Shown: piece by piece, positions 34,354 to 42,289 of the stretch | Layout: each line of letters opens with the position of its first letter | Numbering within the stretch: position 1 is the first letter of the stretch | DNA from: Desulfitobacterium dichloroeliminans LMG P-21439 | GTDB lineage: Bacteria > Bacillota > Desulfitobacteriia > Desulfitobacteriales > Desulfitobacteriaceae | Assembly (NCBI RefSeq): GCF_000243135.2 | Contig: NC_019903.1 | Location: 1,340,001-1,404,000, forward strand | DNA length: 64,000 nucleotides | Reading direction: 5' to 3' | The notes under the pieces: model-generated | Database searches by the model: none | Told to the model about the DNA's origin: nothing | Seen by the model: only the letters and a program-made list of their open reading frames with translations | Program-made: the position numbers and the translations under genes

Positions 34354-36431
34354 CTTCACTGCTGACCCTCGGAAGCCTGTTCGACGGGATCGGTGGATTT
34401 CCGCTGGCAGGCGTCCGGCAGGGCTTTACCCCTGTATGGGCCAGTGAAATCGAACTGTTTCCCATTAAAGTCACGAAATTACGGTTTCCGGATATGCTCC
34501 ATGTTGGCGACATCACACAGCTGAAAGGTGCCGAACTGACTCCCGTGGATGTGGTCTGCGGGGGCTCACCCTGTCAGGATCTTAGTGTGGCAGGAAAACG
34601 TGCCGGCCTTCAGGGCGAGCGTTCCGGGCTGTTCATGGAGCAGGTTCGTGTCATCAAGGAGATGAGAGCGTATGACAAAGCAAACGGAAGGACAGCTGAC
34701 GCTATTCGACCTCGGTATATGTGCTGGGAAAATGTCCCCGGAGCCTTCAGTTCCTCAGACTCCGAGGACTTCAGGGCGGTACTCGAAGAAACCTGCAGAA
34801 TTGCTGACAGTACCGTATCTGTACCTCGACCTCCGGGAGGGGTATGGCAATCTGCTGGGGCCATATTGGGAGATCAATTCTCCGTTGCTTGGAGAGTATT
34901 GGATGCTCAATACTGGCCCCGCACCCCGCAACGGAGGAAACGCATCTACCTTGTCGCAGATTTTGCAGGCCGAACCGCACCCCAAATATTATTTGAGCAA
35001 GACCGCTTGTTTGGGGATTCTGCGGAGAGCGAAGAAACGCGGCAAGGAGCTGCCGCCTGTCCTGAAAAAGGCACTGGAAATACAGGCGGGAATCCGTCCG
35101 ATCACGGAGATAACGGCAGAGAATGTCTGACACCGTGGGATGTGCAGAGCCGCCGTATTTATGAAAGCGGCGGTGTTTGGCCCTCCCTCTACAGCGGCAG
35201 TGGTGGTGGCGGCGGACATGGTTATGTAACAACAGAAAAAGAAAACCTGTCCTGCTCGGATAATCTGCCAGTAGCCTTCGCCTGTAACCAGCGGGATGAA
35301 GTGCGGGAACTGAATGACGTGGCTGGTGCGATACAAGCTCAGCCTGGCATGAAGCAGCAGACCTTTATTGCCGAAACACTGAATCAGGACTGCTCAAATT
35401 GTTTAACACCTTGGGATACTCAACAGGATCGAATTTTTACTCAAGAAAGTATTGCTCCTACCTTGGCCGGCGCAGACGGCGGCGGTGGCAGAAATCCAGG
35501 TGGACTCCTGTTTGCGGCTGCTTTTTCTGCTGGGCAGGGTTCGAAAGCCGGAGGCATAGGTTATCAGGAAGAATGCGCGCCAACGCTAAAGGCTTCGGAA
35601 AGCGGTACAAACATGGTACCATCGGTGCTGTGCCTGAATGACCAGGGCGGCAACCGTATGGATATCACTGAAAATATTACAGCTACGCTGCGGGCGCAGA
35701 TGGACGGACATCCCCCTCTTGTATTGGGGAACCAACCGGAACTGTTCGAGAACCATGGCATTGACTCGCGCTATACTGGCCCCCATGAGATAGCCCCAAC
35801 GATGTCCGCCCGATATGGCACGGGGGGTAACAACGTGCCGCTGATTTCCCAGCCGGCTGTTCTTCCAGATGAAGAATGTGCCGATCTGTCACCTGACGAA
35901 ACCTACTGTATCGCCGGTAATATTATCGACCGGCAGGATCATAACGGCGGGAACGGCATCGGCGTACAGCCTGACATCAGCTATACCGTAACGGCCACTG
36001 ATCGGCATTGTGTCTTTTCCCAGCAGCGAAGTGACGAATACGCACAAAACGAGGTGGTCAGCACCCAAAGCGCAAGACAGTACAAGGATGCAACCGACCT
36101 GGTGTGCGAATCTGACGTCGCCGGGCTAGACTGCCGGAACGGTGTGGAAAACGGCGATCTGTGCGGGACGCTCCAGTCTAAAACGGATGGTGGGTACTCC
36201 CTCAACAACGTGCATCCTGTTCGCGTCGGTAAGCTGATCCGGAGGCTGACGCCGCTGGAATGCGAACGGCTTCAAGGGTTTCCGGATTATTGGACGGACA
36301 TCCCTGATGCATCGGACAGCGCCCGGTACAAAGCACTCGGCAATAGTGTAGCGATCCCCTGTGTGGAGCATGTGCTCCGGGGGATTGCCTATTTTTTACA
36401 GAAATTCAAGCAAGAAAAGGAGGCTTCCTGA
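34350..36431 (+). CDS. dcm: DNA cytosine C5-methyltransferase
   Basis: A 693-residue m5C methyltransferase, starting at GTG 34350. Motifs: F-D-G-I-G-G-F (I, about 11), G-S-P-C-Q-D-L-S with the catalytic Cys (IV, about 74), E-N-V (VI, about 126), R-R-K-R-I-Y-L-V (VIII, about 196) and G-N-S-V-A-I-P (X, about 664). The region between VIII and IX (about 230-630) is long and made of degenerate copies of a unit with A-P-T-L-x-A-x-x-G-x-G-G. Protection against restriction is the likely role. A second gene (34672-35130) lies inside it in the +1 frame. Confidence 0.92.
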   Translation: MTSLLTLGSLFDGIGGFPLAGVRQGFTPVWASEIELFPIKVTKLRFPDMLHVGDITQLKGAELTPVDVVCGGSPCQDLSVAGKRAGLQGERSGLFMEQVRVIKEMRAYDKANGRTADAIRPRYMCWENVPGAFSSSDSEDFRAVLEETCRIADSTVSVPRPPGGVWQSAGAILGDQFSVAWRVLDAQYWPRTPQRRKRIYLVADFAGRTAPQILFEQDRLFGDSAESEETRQGAAACPEKGTGNTGGNPSDHGDNGRECLTPWDVQSRRIYESGGVWPSLYSGSGGGGGHGYVTTEKENLSCSDNLPVAFACNQRDEVRELNDVAGAIQAQPGMKQQTFIAETLNQDCSNCLTPWDTQQDRIFTQESIAPTLAGADGGGGRNPGGLLFAAAFSAGQGSKAGGIGYQEECAPTLKASESGTNMVPSVLCLNDQGGNRMDITENITATLRAQMDGHPPLVLGNQPELFENHGIDSRYTGPHEIAPTMSARYGTGGNNVPLISQPAVLPDEECADLSPDETYCIAGNIIDRQDHNGGNGIGVQPDISYTVTATDRHCVFSQQRSDEYAQNEVVSTQSARQYKDATDLVCESDVAGLDCRNGVENGDLCGTLQSKTDGGYSLNNVHPVRVGKLIRRLTPLECERLQGFPDYWTDIPDASDSARYKALGNSVAIPCVEHVLRGIAYFLQKFKQEKEAS
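34672..35130 (+). CDS. Overprinted gene inside dcm (hypothetical)
   Basis: A 152-residue frame fully inside dcm, in the +1 frame. AAGGAG stands eleven bases before the ATG at 34672. The product contains the stretch L-S-Q-I-L-Q-A-E-P-H-P-K-Y-Y-L-S, then A-C-L-G-I-L-R-R-A-K-K-R-G-K-E-L-P-P. I recall such proteins being annotated beside phage and element methyltransferases (memory, not a search). It looks like a genuine dual-coding segment because both frames carry conserved-looking protein sequence here. Function unknown. Confidence 0.6.
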   Translation: MTKQTEGQLTLFDLGICAGKMSPEPSVPQTPRTSGRYSKKPAELLTVPYLYLDLREGYGNLLGPYWEINSPLLGEYWMLNTGPAPRNGGNASTLSQILQAEPHPKYYLSKTACLGILRRAKKRGKELPPVLKKALEIQAGIRPITEITAENV

Positions 36432-36432
36432 T

Positions 36433-36702
36433 ATGTACATTTACCCTGACAACCTGAAATCCAAGGCGGTGCTGTGGCTGTGGCAGCTCCGCGACATCGG
36501 CGTGATCGGCATCGGTCTTTTACTATCTGTGTTTGCGCTGGCTCAGCTCCGTTTCCTGCCGCCCATCGTCATCACCGCCCTGTATGCGTTTCTGACCATA
36601 CGGTTTGACGATACCAGCATCCTCGACTTTATCAAATATGCCTGCGCCTTTTTCTTTACGAAACAGCAGGTCTACGAATGGGGGTACACCAAGTATGAAT
36701 AA
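36433..36702 (+). CDS. VirB3/PrgI-like small membrane protein
   Basis: An 89-residue protein. AAAAGGAGG before ATG 36433. It has a basic amphipathic start and two transmembrane segments (about 21-58), then a conserved end rich in aromatic residues (F-F-F-T-K-Q-Q-V-Y-E-W-G-Y). Position directly before the VirB4-related genes fits VirB3/PrgI, which anchors the VirB4 ATPase. Its stop overlaps the next gene by 8 bases. Confidence 0.7.
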   Translation: MYIYPDNLKSKAVLWLWQLRDIGVIGIGLLLSVFALAQLRFLPPIVITALYAFLTIRFDDTSILDFIKYACAFFFTKQQVYEWGYTKYE

Positions 36703-37285
36703 AACAGAAAAGAAAAAAGCCAAGCAAAAGCAGTTTTCAAGACAGCTCATCAATACCAAGGCCGTCACCGACTACAGCCTGGCGACGAACCGGGGCGACG
36801 AGTTAGTATACTTCTGCGTCAAGCCGACCAATATTTCCGTTCTTTCCGAGGAAAGCATCTCCGCCAGGATCTACGCATTGATGACAGTGCTTAAGGGTAT
36901 GGCCGAGCTGGAGTTTTTATGTTTGAACAGCCGGGAGAACTTTGAGGATAACAAGCAGTTTCTCAGAACCCGGTTGGAACAGGAAGGTAACCCGGCAGTG
37001 AGAAGGATGCTGGAGCAGGATCTGACCCAGCTTGACCGGATACAGGTGCAGATGGCGACGGCCAGAGAATTCCTGGTGGTGATCCGGCTCCGAAATGAGA
37101 AAGAAAGCGAGGTATTCCCCTACTTAAACCGCATAGAAAAAACCCTGCGTGAGCAGGGCTTTTCTACAAAGCGTGCCGGCAAGGAGGACATTAAGCGCTT
37201 GCTGGCAATTTATTTTGAGCAGAACGTGACTACTGAAAAGTTTGAAGAATATGACGGTGAAAGATGGATAATTTTAAATGACTGA
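36695..37285 (+). CDS. T4SS-associated protein, possibly related to VirB4 N-terminal region
   Basis: A 196-residue soluble protein starting at ATG 36695, overlapping the VirB3-like gene. It has a basic head (K-K-K-A-K-Q-K-Q), then T-K-A-V-T-D-Y-S-L-A-T-N and V-Y-F-C-V-K-P-T-N-I-S-V-L, and a helical middle. Such proteins sit between VirB3 and VirB4 in clostridial elements. It has no P-loop, so it is not an ATPase; it may be a partner of VirB4. A terminator follows at 37325-37370. Confidence 0.6.
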   Translation: MNKTEKKKAKQKQFSRQLINTKAVTDYSLATNRGDELVYFCVKPTNISVLSEESISARIYALMTVLKGMAELEFLCLNSRENFEDNKQFLRTRLEQEGNPAVRRMLEQDLTQLDRIQVQMATAREFLVVIRLRNEKESEVFPYLNRIEKTLREQGFSTKRAGKEDIKRLLAIYFEQNVTTEKFEEYDGERWIILND

Positions 37286-37324
37286 TTTTCCCGCCTTTAC
37301 AGAGAGAAAAAACAGCACAAGAAA

Positions 37325-37370
37325 GCAACCGGCAAATGCTGCTGTCATAAGGCTTGCCGGTTGCCTTTTC
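37325..37370. terminator. Terminator hairpin
   Basis: GCAACCGGCAA and TTGCCGGTTGC form a perfect 11-bp stem (37325-37335 and 37354-37364), followed by CTTTTC. It lies between the convergent plus-strand T4SS gene and the minus-strand gene and may serve both. Confidence 0.75.
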
Positions 37371-37379
37371 ATATATGAA

Positions 37380-38042
37380 TTATTCTATAGACATGTCATC
37401 CATAATCAACTGAAATATTTGTCTGCTTGTTTCACTGTCACGATAGGTCAAACTGTATAAAAGATCGTTGGTGAGTCCCTGCATGAACCCTGCAACCACA
37501 GGCACAATAAAAAACCGTTCCTTAAGCGCGAGATTTAATTGTTCCATCAAGTTTTCATCAACAAGGAGAATGATTTTTTTATAAAGCTCGCATAGTTTTA
37601 CATCATCCAGGATATTCAACATACCAACCTGTTCCCGCACATAAGACTGAGTGGCATAATCCATAAACGTATCGGCTAATAAGACGCTGTGCAAGCTCAT
37701 AATTGTTGTTCTTTCCTGATAGGTGTCCTGTTGCAAATCGAAGGACTGTTTTACAGTTTGATAAAAAGGATGTTCTTCCAGTGCCCCGCTGCCATCCATC
37801 ACGGCATAGCAGAGATTTTGAAGCTCAGAACCTGCTTCAAAGCCTTTTTCAGCGGCTTCGTAGAGCAAGGTGTTGTTTGCGGCTTCCAGCACAGAGGATA
37901 GATAGCTGTCAAGCAGATAGCCTTGTTTGCCGAGCTTTTCACGGATTTCTTTTGCAAGTTTAAAGAGATTTTGAACAGAGTTTTTTGTACGCTCCGGTTC
38001 AAAGGTGCCAATAAAGCTGCTCCTGTTTTCAAAGATGTTCAT
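37380..38042 (-). CDS. Antisense cargo gene, hypothetical
   Basis: A 220-residue helical protein encoded opposite to the T4SS genes. I chose ATG 38042 (with AAAGG upstream) over a start 147 bases further out. It is rich in Glu, Leu and Gln (L-F-K-L-A-K-E-I-R-E-K-L-G-K-Q, then A-G-S-E-L-Q-N-L-C). No known family. It splits the VirB3-like/VirB4 gene order, so it is cargo inserted between two parts of the secretion system. Confidence 0.6.
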   Translation of the reverse strand: MNIFENRSSFIGTFEPERTKNSVQNLFKLAKEIREKLGKQGYLLDSYLSSVLEAANNTLLYEAAEKGFEAGSELQNLCYAVMDGSGALEEHPFYQTVKQSFDLQQDTYQERTTIMSLHSVLLADTFMDYATQSYVREQVGMLNILDDVKLCELYKKIILLVDENLMEQLNLALKERFFIVPVVAGFMQGLTNDLLYSLTYRDSETSRQIFQLIMDDMSIE

Positions 38043-38419
38043 ATGATCCCGACCTTTCATAATTTGGTCGGAAATTTCCCTAAGTATAAAAACGCATGCA
38101 AAGGCGGGGCTTGATTGCCCGGTTCCCTTGCACACGCGAAAGTTTATCCTTGTGCAGCCATAAAAAACAAGATAAAATAGCCTTGTCATGGTGCCGTTTA
38201 ACGGTTGTGCAGGGTGGTCTCTTCACCTTGTGCAGGGCGGATATGCTAGTAACATATCTGCCTGCCATGACGCTTTTATTTTTCCGAAAAATCTCCGTTG
38301 GTGTATATATCAACTCTGCAAGAAAGAAAAGTCAAGAGAAAATCGCTTTATTCCCATGCCGTCACAAAGGTGGCGGTCTTTTTTTTATTTCAATCAAGAC
38401 CAGAAAGGATGGTAAGCCA
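38043..38419 (+). other. Gap before VirB4 with a terminator
   Basis: About 375 bases without a gene. It includes near-repeats of G-T-T/C-T-T-GTGCAGGG (around 38205 and 38230) and a terminator-type hairpin, GCCGTCAC and GTGGCGGT followed by a long T run (38358-38387). The VirB4 frame is open upstream to 38096, but an ATG with a binding site first appears at 38420. Confidence 0.5.
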
Positions 38420-40249
38420 ATGTCAAGAAGAATCAAACCACAGAACACACCACAGGAGGATATCCGCATACAGGAATTCCTCGATATGATCGCTCCCTCC
38501 ATTGTAAAATTTAACACCGATCATTTTATCTGCGGCAACACTTACCGATGCGTGTGGGCATTGCGTGAATATCCAACGGAAACCGGTGAGCAGGCCATCC
38601 TGCGGCACCTGGGGGAAAAGGATGGTGTTACCCTGCACATCTATACCCGGCATGTGTCCCCTGTTGAGGAAAAGAAGATCATAAGCAATGCCGCTAATAA
38701 AAACCGGATGCAAAGAAGCAGCACCCAGGATCTCCAGCAGACGGTCACGGCAGAAAGCAACCTGCAGGACGTCGCCAATATCGTAGCGCAGATGCACCGG
38801 AGCAAAGAGCCGCTCCTGCACACAGCAGTATATATCGAGCTGTTCTCCAATGACCTTGACCAACTCAAGCTCCTGCAAACGGAGGTGCTAACCGAGCTTG
38901 TCAGGAGCAAGCTCAATGTGGACAGACTCCTGCTCCGTCAACAGCAGGGATTTCTTTCGGTCATGCCATCGGGCTGGAACGTGTTCGGGGATCAATTCGA
39001 ACGGGTGCTGCCTGCCAGCTCCGTTGCAAACCTCTACCCTTTTAATTATTCAGGGAAAACCGATCCCAATGGTTTCTGCATCGGGCGAGATAAGTTCGGC
39101 AGCAACATCCTCGTGGATTTCAACCGCCGCGCTGATGACAAGACCAATGCCAATATCCTCATCCTCGGAAACAGCGGCCAGGGTAAGAGCTATCTGCTAA
39201 AACTCATCCTGACCAACCTGCGGGAAACAGGTATGCATATCTTGGCGCTTGATCCTGAGATGGAGTACGAGGAACTGACCATAAACCTTGGCGGATGTTT
39301 CATTGACCTAATGAGCGGCGAATTTATCATCAATGTTCTGGAGCCGAAGTCATGGGATGAAAGTGGCGATCCCAAGGACACGGAAGCGCCCCAGGCGTTC
39401 CGTCAGACAAGCAAGCTCAGCCAGCACATCAGCTTCCTGAAAGATTTCTTCCGTGCCTATAAGGATTTTAATGACCGCCAGATCGACACCATAGAAATCA
39501 TGCTGGGCAAGCTCTACGACAAGTGGAGCATCACGGACCACAGCAACTTTGATCGCTTAAAGCCAACGGACTATCCGATCCTGTCCGACCTGTATGACCT
39601 GATCGAGCAAGAATACAAGATCTTTGATGAGGGCAGGCGTCAGCTCTATACCGCCGATATCCTGCGGGAAATCTGCCTTGGACTCCACTCCCTGTGTAAG
39701 GGCGCGGAGTCTAAATTTTTCAACGGACACACCAATATCGCCAGCAATGAATTTGTGACCTTCGGCGTCAAAGGGCTTCTGCAGGCAAGTAAAAACCTGC
39801 GAAACGCCCTGCTGTTTAATATTTTGTCGTACATGTCAAACGAGCTGCTCACTACAGGAAACACCGCTGCCAGCATCGACGAGCTGTACCTGTTCCTGAC
39901 CAACCTGACGGCTATCGAATACATCCGAAACTTTATGAAGCGTGTCCGCAAAAAGGAAAGTGCGGTCATACTGGCGTCGCAAAATCTGGAGGATTTCAAC
40001 GTGGAGCATATCCGGGAGCTGACGAAGCCCCTGTTCTCCATCCCGACTCACCAATTCCTGTTCAACGCCGGTTCTATCGACGCCCGATTCTATATGGATA
40101 CGCTTCAACTGGAGAAGTCTGAGTACGACCTTATCCGGTATCCGCAGCGCGGCGTGTGTTTATACAAATGCGGCAACGAGCGGTACAACCTCATGGTTCA
40201 GGCACCGGAATACAAGTCGGAGCTGTTTGGAAAGGCGGGTGGACGATGA
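38420..40249 (+). CDS. VirB4-like conjugation ATPase
   Basis: A 609-residue cytosolic ATPase of the T4SS. Start chosen at ATG 38420 (AGAAAGGATGG upstream). Walker A is G-N-S-G-Q-G-K-S (about 250); I-L-A-L-D-P-E-M-E-Y (about 275) is the VirB4 strand that follows it. Further typical elements are S-I-D-E-L-Y-L-F-L-T (Walker B, about 490) and I-L-A-S-Q-N-L-E-D-F (about 520). It powers assembly and substrate passage of the channel. Confidence 0.9.
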   Translation: MSRRIKPQNTPQEDIRIQEFLDMIAPSIVKFNTDHFICGNTYRCVWALREYPTETGEQAILRHLGEKDGVTLHIYTRHVSPVEEKKIISNAANKNRMQRSSTQDLQQTVTAESNLQDVANIVAQMHRSKEPLLHTAVYIELFSNDLDQLKLLQTEVLTELVRSKLNVDRLLLRQQQGFLSVMPSGWNVFGDQFERVLPASSVANLYPFNYSGKTDPNGFCIGRDKFGSNILVDFNRRADDKTNANILILGNSGQGKSYLLKLILTNLRETGMHILALDPEMEYEELTINLGGCFIDLMSGEFIINVLEPKSWDESGDPKDTEAPQAFRQTSKLSQHISFLKDFFRAYKDFNDRQIDTIEIMLGKLYDKWSITDHSNFDRLKPTDYPILSDLYDLIEQEYKIFDEGRRQLYTADILREICLGLHSLCKGAESKFFNGHTNIASNEFVTFGVKGLLQASKNLRNALLFNILSYMSNELLTTGNTAASIDELYLFLTNLTAIEYIRNFMKRVRKKESAVILASQNLEDFNVEHIRELTKPLFSIPTHQFLFNAGSIDARFYMDTLQLEKSEYDLIRYPQRGVCLYKCGNERYNLMVQAPEYKSELFGKAGGR

Positions 40250-40320
40250 ACATTGTGGGCTCGGTGACGGCACTAACAGCACTGCTATGCTAAATAGGTA
40301 TATACAAAGGAGGCATTCTC

Positions 40321-40389
40321 GTGGATACGGTGCGGTTTGCCCGTCACAAAGGCAAAGAAGTTCGGATGATTGATCCCATGAAGCTGTAA
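40321..40389 (+). CDS. Small peptide gene, 22 residues
   Basis: GTG 40321 is preceded by AAAGGAGG. The product M-D-T-V-R-F-A-R-H-K-G-K-E-V-R-M-I-D-P-M-K-L is basic and ends with P-M-K-L, like the tails of nearby proteins. It lies between VirB4 and the NlpC/P60 gene. It is too short to assign a family and could be a chance ORF. Confidence 0.35.
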   Translation: MDTVRFARHKGKEVRMIDPMKL

Positions 40390-40414
40390 GGCAGCAAAAT
40401 ATGAAGTACATAAG

Positions 40415-40457
40415 AACAGGGTGCTTTCCATTTAGTCGGAGGCACCCTGTTTCGTTT
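40415..40457 (+). terminator. Rho-independent terminator
   Basis: ACAGGGTGC and GCACCCTGT (perfect 9 bp) are followed by TTCGTTTT. It precedes the NlpC/P60 gene. Confidence 0.75.
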
Positions 40458-40475
40458 TGAAAGGAGGAAAACTCA

Positions 40476-41633
40476 GTGGCAGACCCTGCAACCATTACCC
40501 TGGCGGTAAAAGCCGCCATCGCCGCCGCTACCGACAAACGAACATGGAAGGCGGTAGGAATTCTGATAGCCACCATTCTGACACCCTTTATTTTGGTAAT
40601 TGTCATAATACTTAGCCTGCTCTCCGGTACCTCGGAGCATAACAACGCCGCCATTGACCTGTGTTTCAATGGTGGCGTTGCTGGTTCCTCTGTCCCTGCC
40701 GAATACACGGCTTACATTGAGGACATGAGCGGTTGCTTTTCTGTTCTGGATCAGGCAATCGCTGACACGGAGGTCGGAATGAACGGCGGCGCTCTGGACA
40801 ATGTACGTATCAAATCCATTTTTTATTCTCTGTATTTCGGCGCGGAAAATCTCTCCCTGTCCGACGCCGAGGCCCGTGCCTTCATGGACTGTTTTGTGAC
40901 TTATGAAAAGGACTCTGAGAATCATACGGTTGCTGTCCCAGTCAGTCTGGACACGGCATACGCAAATCTCTCAGCGTCAGGGATTCCGGTCACGAAGGAG
41001 TCAAGGGCCAACGCCCTGCAGATCTACCAAAGGATTGTCTATGGAGGCGCCGGATCGTATACCGGGGAGATCGAATACGGCGGCAAAGGCGGCACTGCAT
41101 TAGACGGGCTAACCCTGCTTCATCCAGAAACCAAGAACAACCTGGATCTAGTAACCTATGCCGAAAATGCCTTTAACGCTGGCTGGGGGTATGTATGGGG
41201 GACCTACGGCGACGTTCTGACGGAATCGCTGTTTGAATACAAGCTGGAGCAGTACCCGGACGGCGTTGGCAACTATGAAGATTTCATCCGCGAGAACTGG
41301 CTGGGCGGTAGGACAACGGACTGTGTCGGCCTCATCAAAGGCTATGGCTGGTATAACCCGGACACCAAGACAATTGAGTATGGAACCAACGGCATGCCGG
41401 ATGTGGGCGCGGACGGTATGTACAATGCCGCCACCGTCAAAGGTTCCATGGATACCATGCCTGATACACCGGGTCTGGCCGTTTGGAAATCGGGGCACAT
41501 CGGTGTATATATCGGCAATGGAGAAGTGATCGAAGCCATGGGAACAAAATACGGCGTCGTCAAAACAAAGCTCGAAGGCCGTGGCTGGAAAGCGTGGCTG
41601 GAGGTTCCGTACATCAGCTATGAAACCAAATAA
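40476..41633 (+). CDS. NlpC/P60-like peptidoglycan hydrolase
   Basis: A 385-residue membrane-anchored protein. GTG 40476 follows AAAGGAGG. There is a transmembrane segment at about 25-50, then an extracellular region. The C-terminal catalytic part has T-T-D-C-V-G-L-I-K-G-Y (Cys about 282) and G-H-I-G-V-Y-I-G-N (His about 341). It opens the wall for the secretion channel, taking the place of VirB1. Confidence 0.85.
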   Translation: MADPATITLAVKAAIAAATDKRTWKAVGILIATILTPFILVIVIILSLLSGTSEHNNAAIDLCFNGGVAGSSVPAEYTAYIEDMSGCFSVLDQAIADTEVGMNGGALDNVRIKSIFYSLYFGAENLSLSDAEARAFMDCFVTYEKDSENHTVAVPVSLDTAYANLSASGIPVTKESRANALQIYQRIVYGGAGSYTGEIEYGGKGGTALDGLTLLHPETKNNLDLVTYAENAFNAGWGYVWGTYGDVLTESLFEYKLEQYPDGVGNYEDFIRENWLGGRTTDCVGLIKGYGWYNPDTKTIEYGTNGMPDVGADGMYNAATVKGSMDTMPDTPGLAVWKSGHIGVYIGNGEVIEAMGTKYGVVKTKLEGRGWKAWLEVPYISYETK

Positions 41634-41679
41634 CATCAACCCATGGCCTGTCGGATGGACAGGCGGAAAGGAGAAAACC

Positions 41680-42276
41680 ATGCTGAATTTGAAGGCGGTC
41701 TTTGAGAGAAAGACCAATGAATTTCCTGAGAGAGACTGTGTCATCGAAAACATTGTGGAGCTTCCGGCAACTGAATATGCCCGTTTTCGCTCCAACCTGA
41801 TCCGGGATGCCGATTTCATCGCAGAGAATAAAAACAGGATGTATCAGGATGGAAACGGCATCCAACATTGCCTTCTGGTGCTTGGTGAAAATAGCACGGA
41901 AGGTATCCTAGTTCAAAGCGAAGGCTACGACTATGCAAGGTATGCCAGCCTCCTGCCGGGAGCGAGGGACTTTGTAACTGCCCGGCTGAATGAGTTGGCC
42001 GATCAGCTCGTCCGGGAGGGAACGCAAAACACCAGAAGCGGCGTCTGGGCCGTTCACTTTGAAGAACTCAGAGACAAGTACCAGATCAACCTTGATTCGA
42101 ACAGTACCATCACGGCCATGCTGATGGATGTTCTAGACACAAGACGTGAGATGGCGGAAGTCGAACCCATGGAGTACGGGTTCGACATGATTATGCTCTC
42201 GGCCTACTGTCCCAATATTCAGGAGGGCGCGACTGAGCAGGGACCGGAGGAATCCGGCATGACAATGAAATTTTAA
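41680..42276 (+). CDS. Hypothetical element protein (DUF6329-like, uncertain)
   Basis: A 198-residue soluble protein (GGAAAGGAG before ATG 41680). It begins L-K-A-V-F-E-R-K-T-N-E-F-P-E-R-D-C-V-I-E-N-I-V-E-L. The N-terminal part is reminiscent of small DUF6329-type proteins of clostridial elements. It ends E-S-G-M-T-M-K-F, a clear Met tail. Function unknown; it follows the wall hydrolase directly. Confidence 0.65.
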   Translation: MLNLKAVFERKTNEFPERDCVIENIVELPATEYARFRSNLIRDADFIAENKNRMYQDGNGIQHCLLVLGENSTEGILVQSEGYDYARYASLLPGARDFVTARLNELADQLVREGTQNTRSGVWAVHFEELRDKYQINLDSNSTITAMLMDVLDTRREMAEVEPMEYGFDMIMLSAYCPNIQEGATEQGPEESGMTMKF

Positions 42277-42289
42277 GGAGGAAGGGATT

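Noticed and set aside
38096-38419. N-terminal extension of the VirB4 frame
   Set aside because: Contains a terminator and no binding site; the ATG at 38420 has one and fits VirB4 starts.
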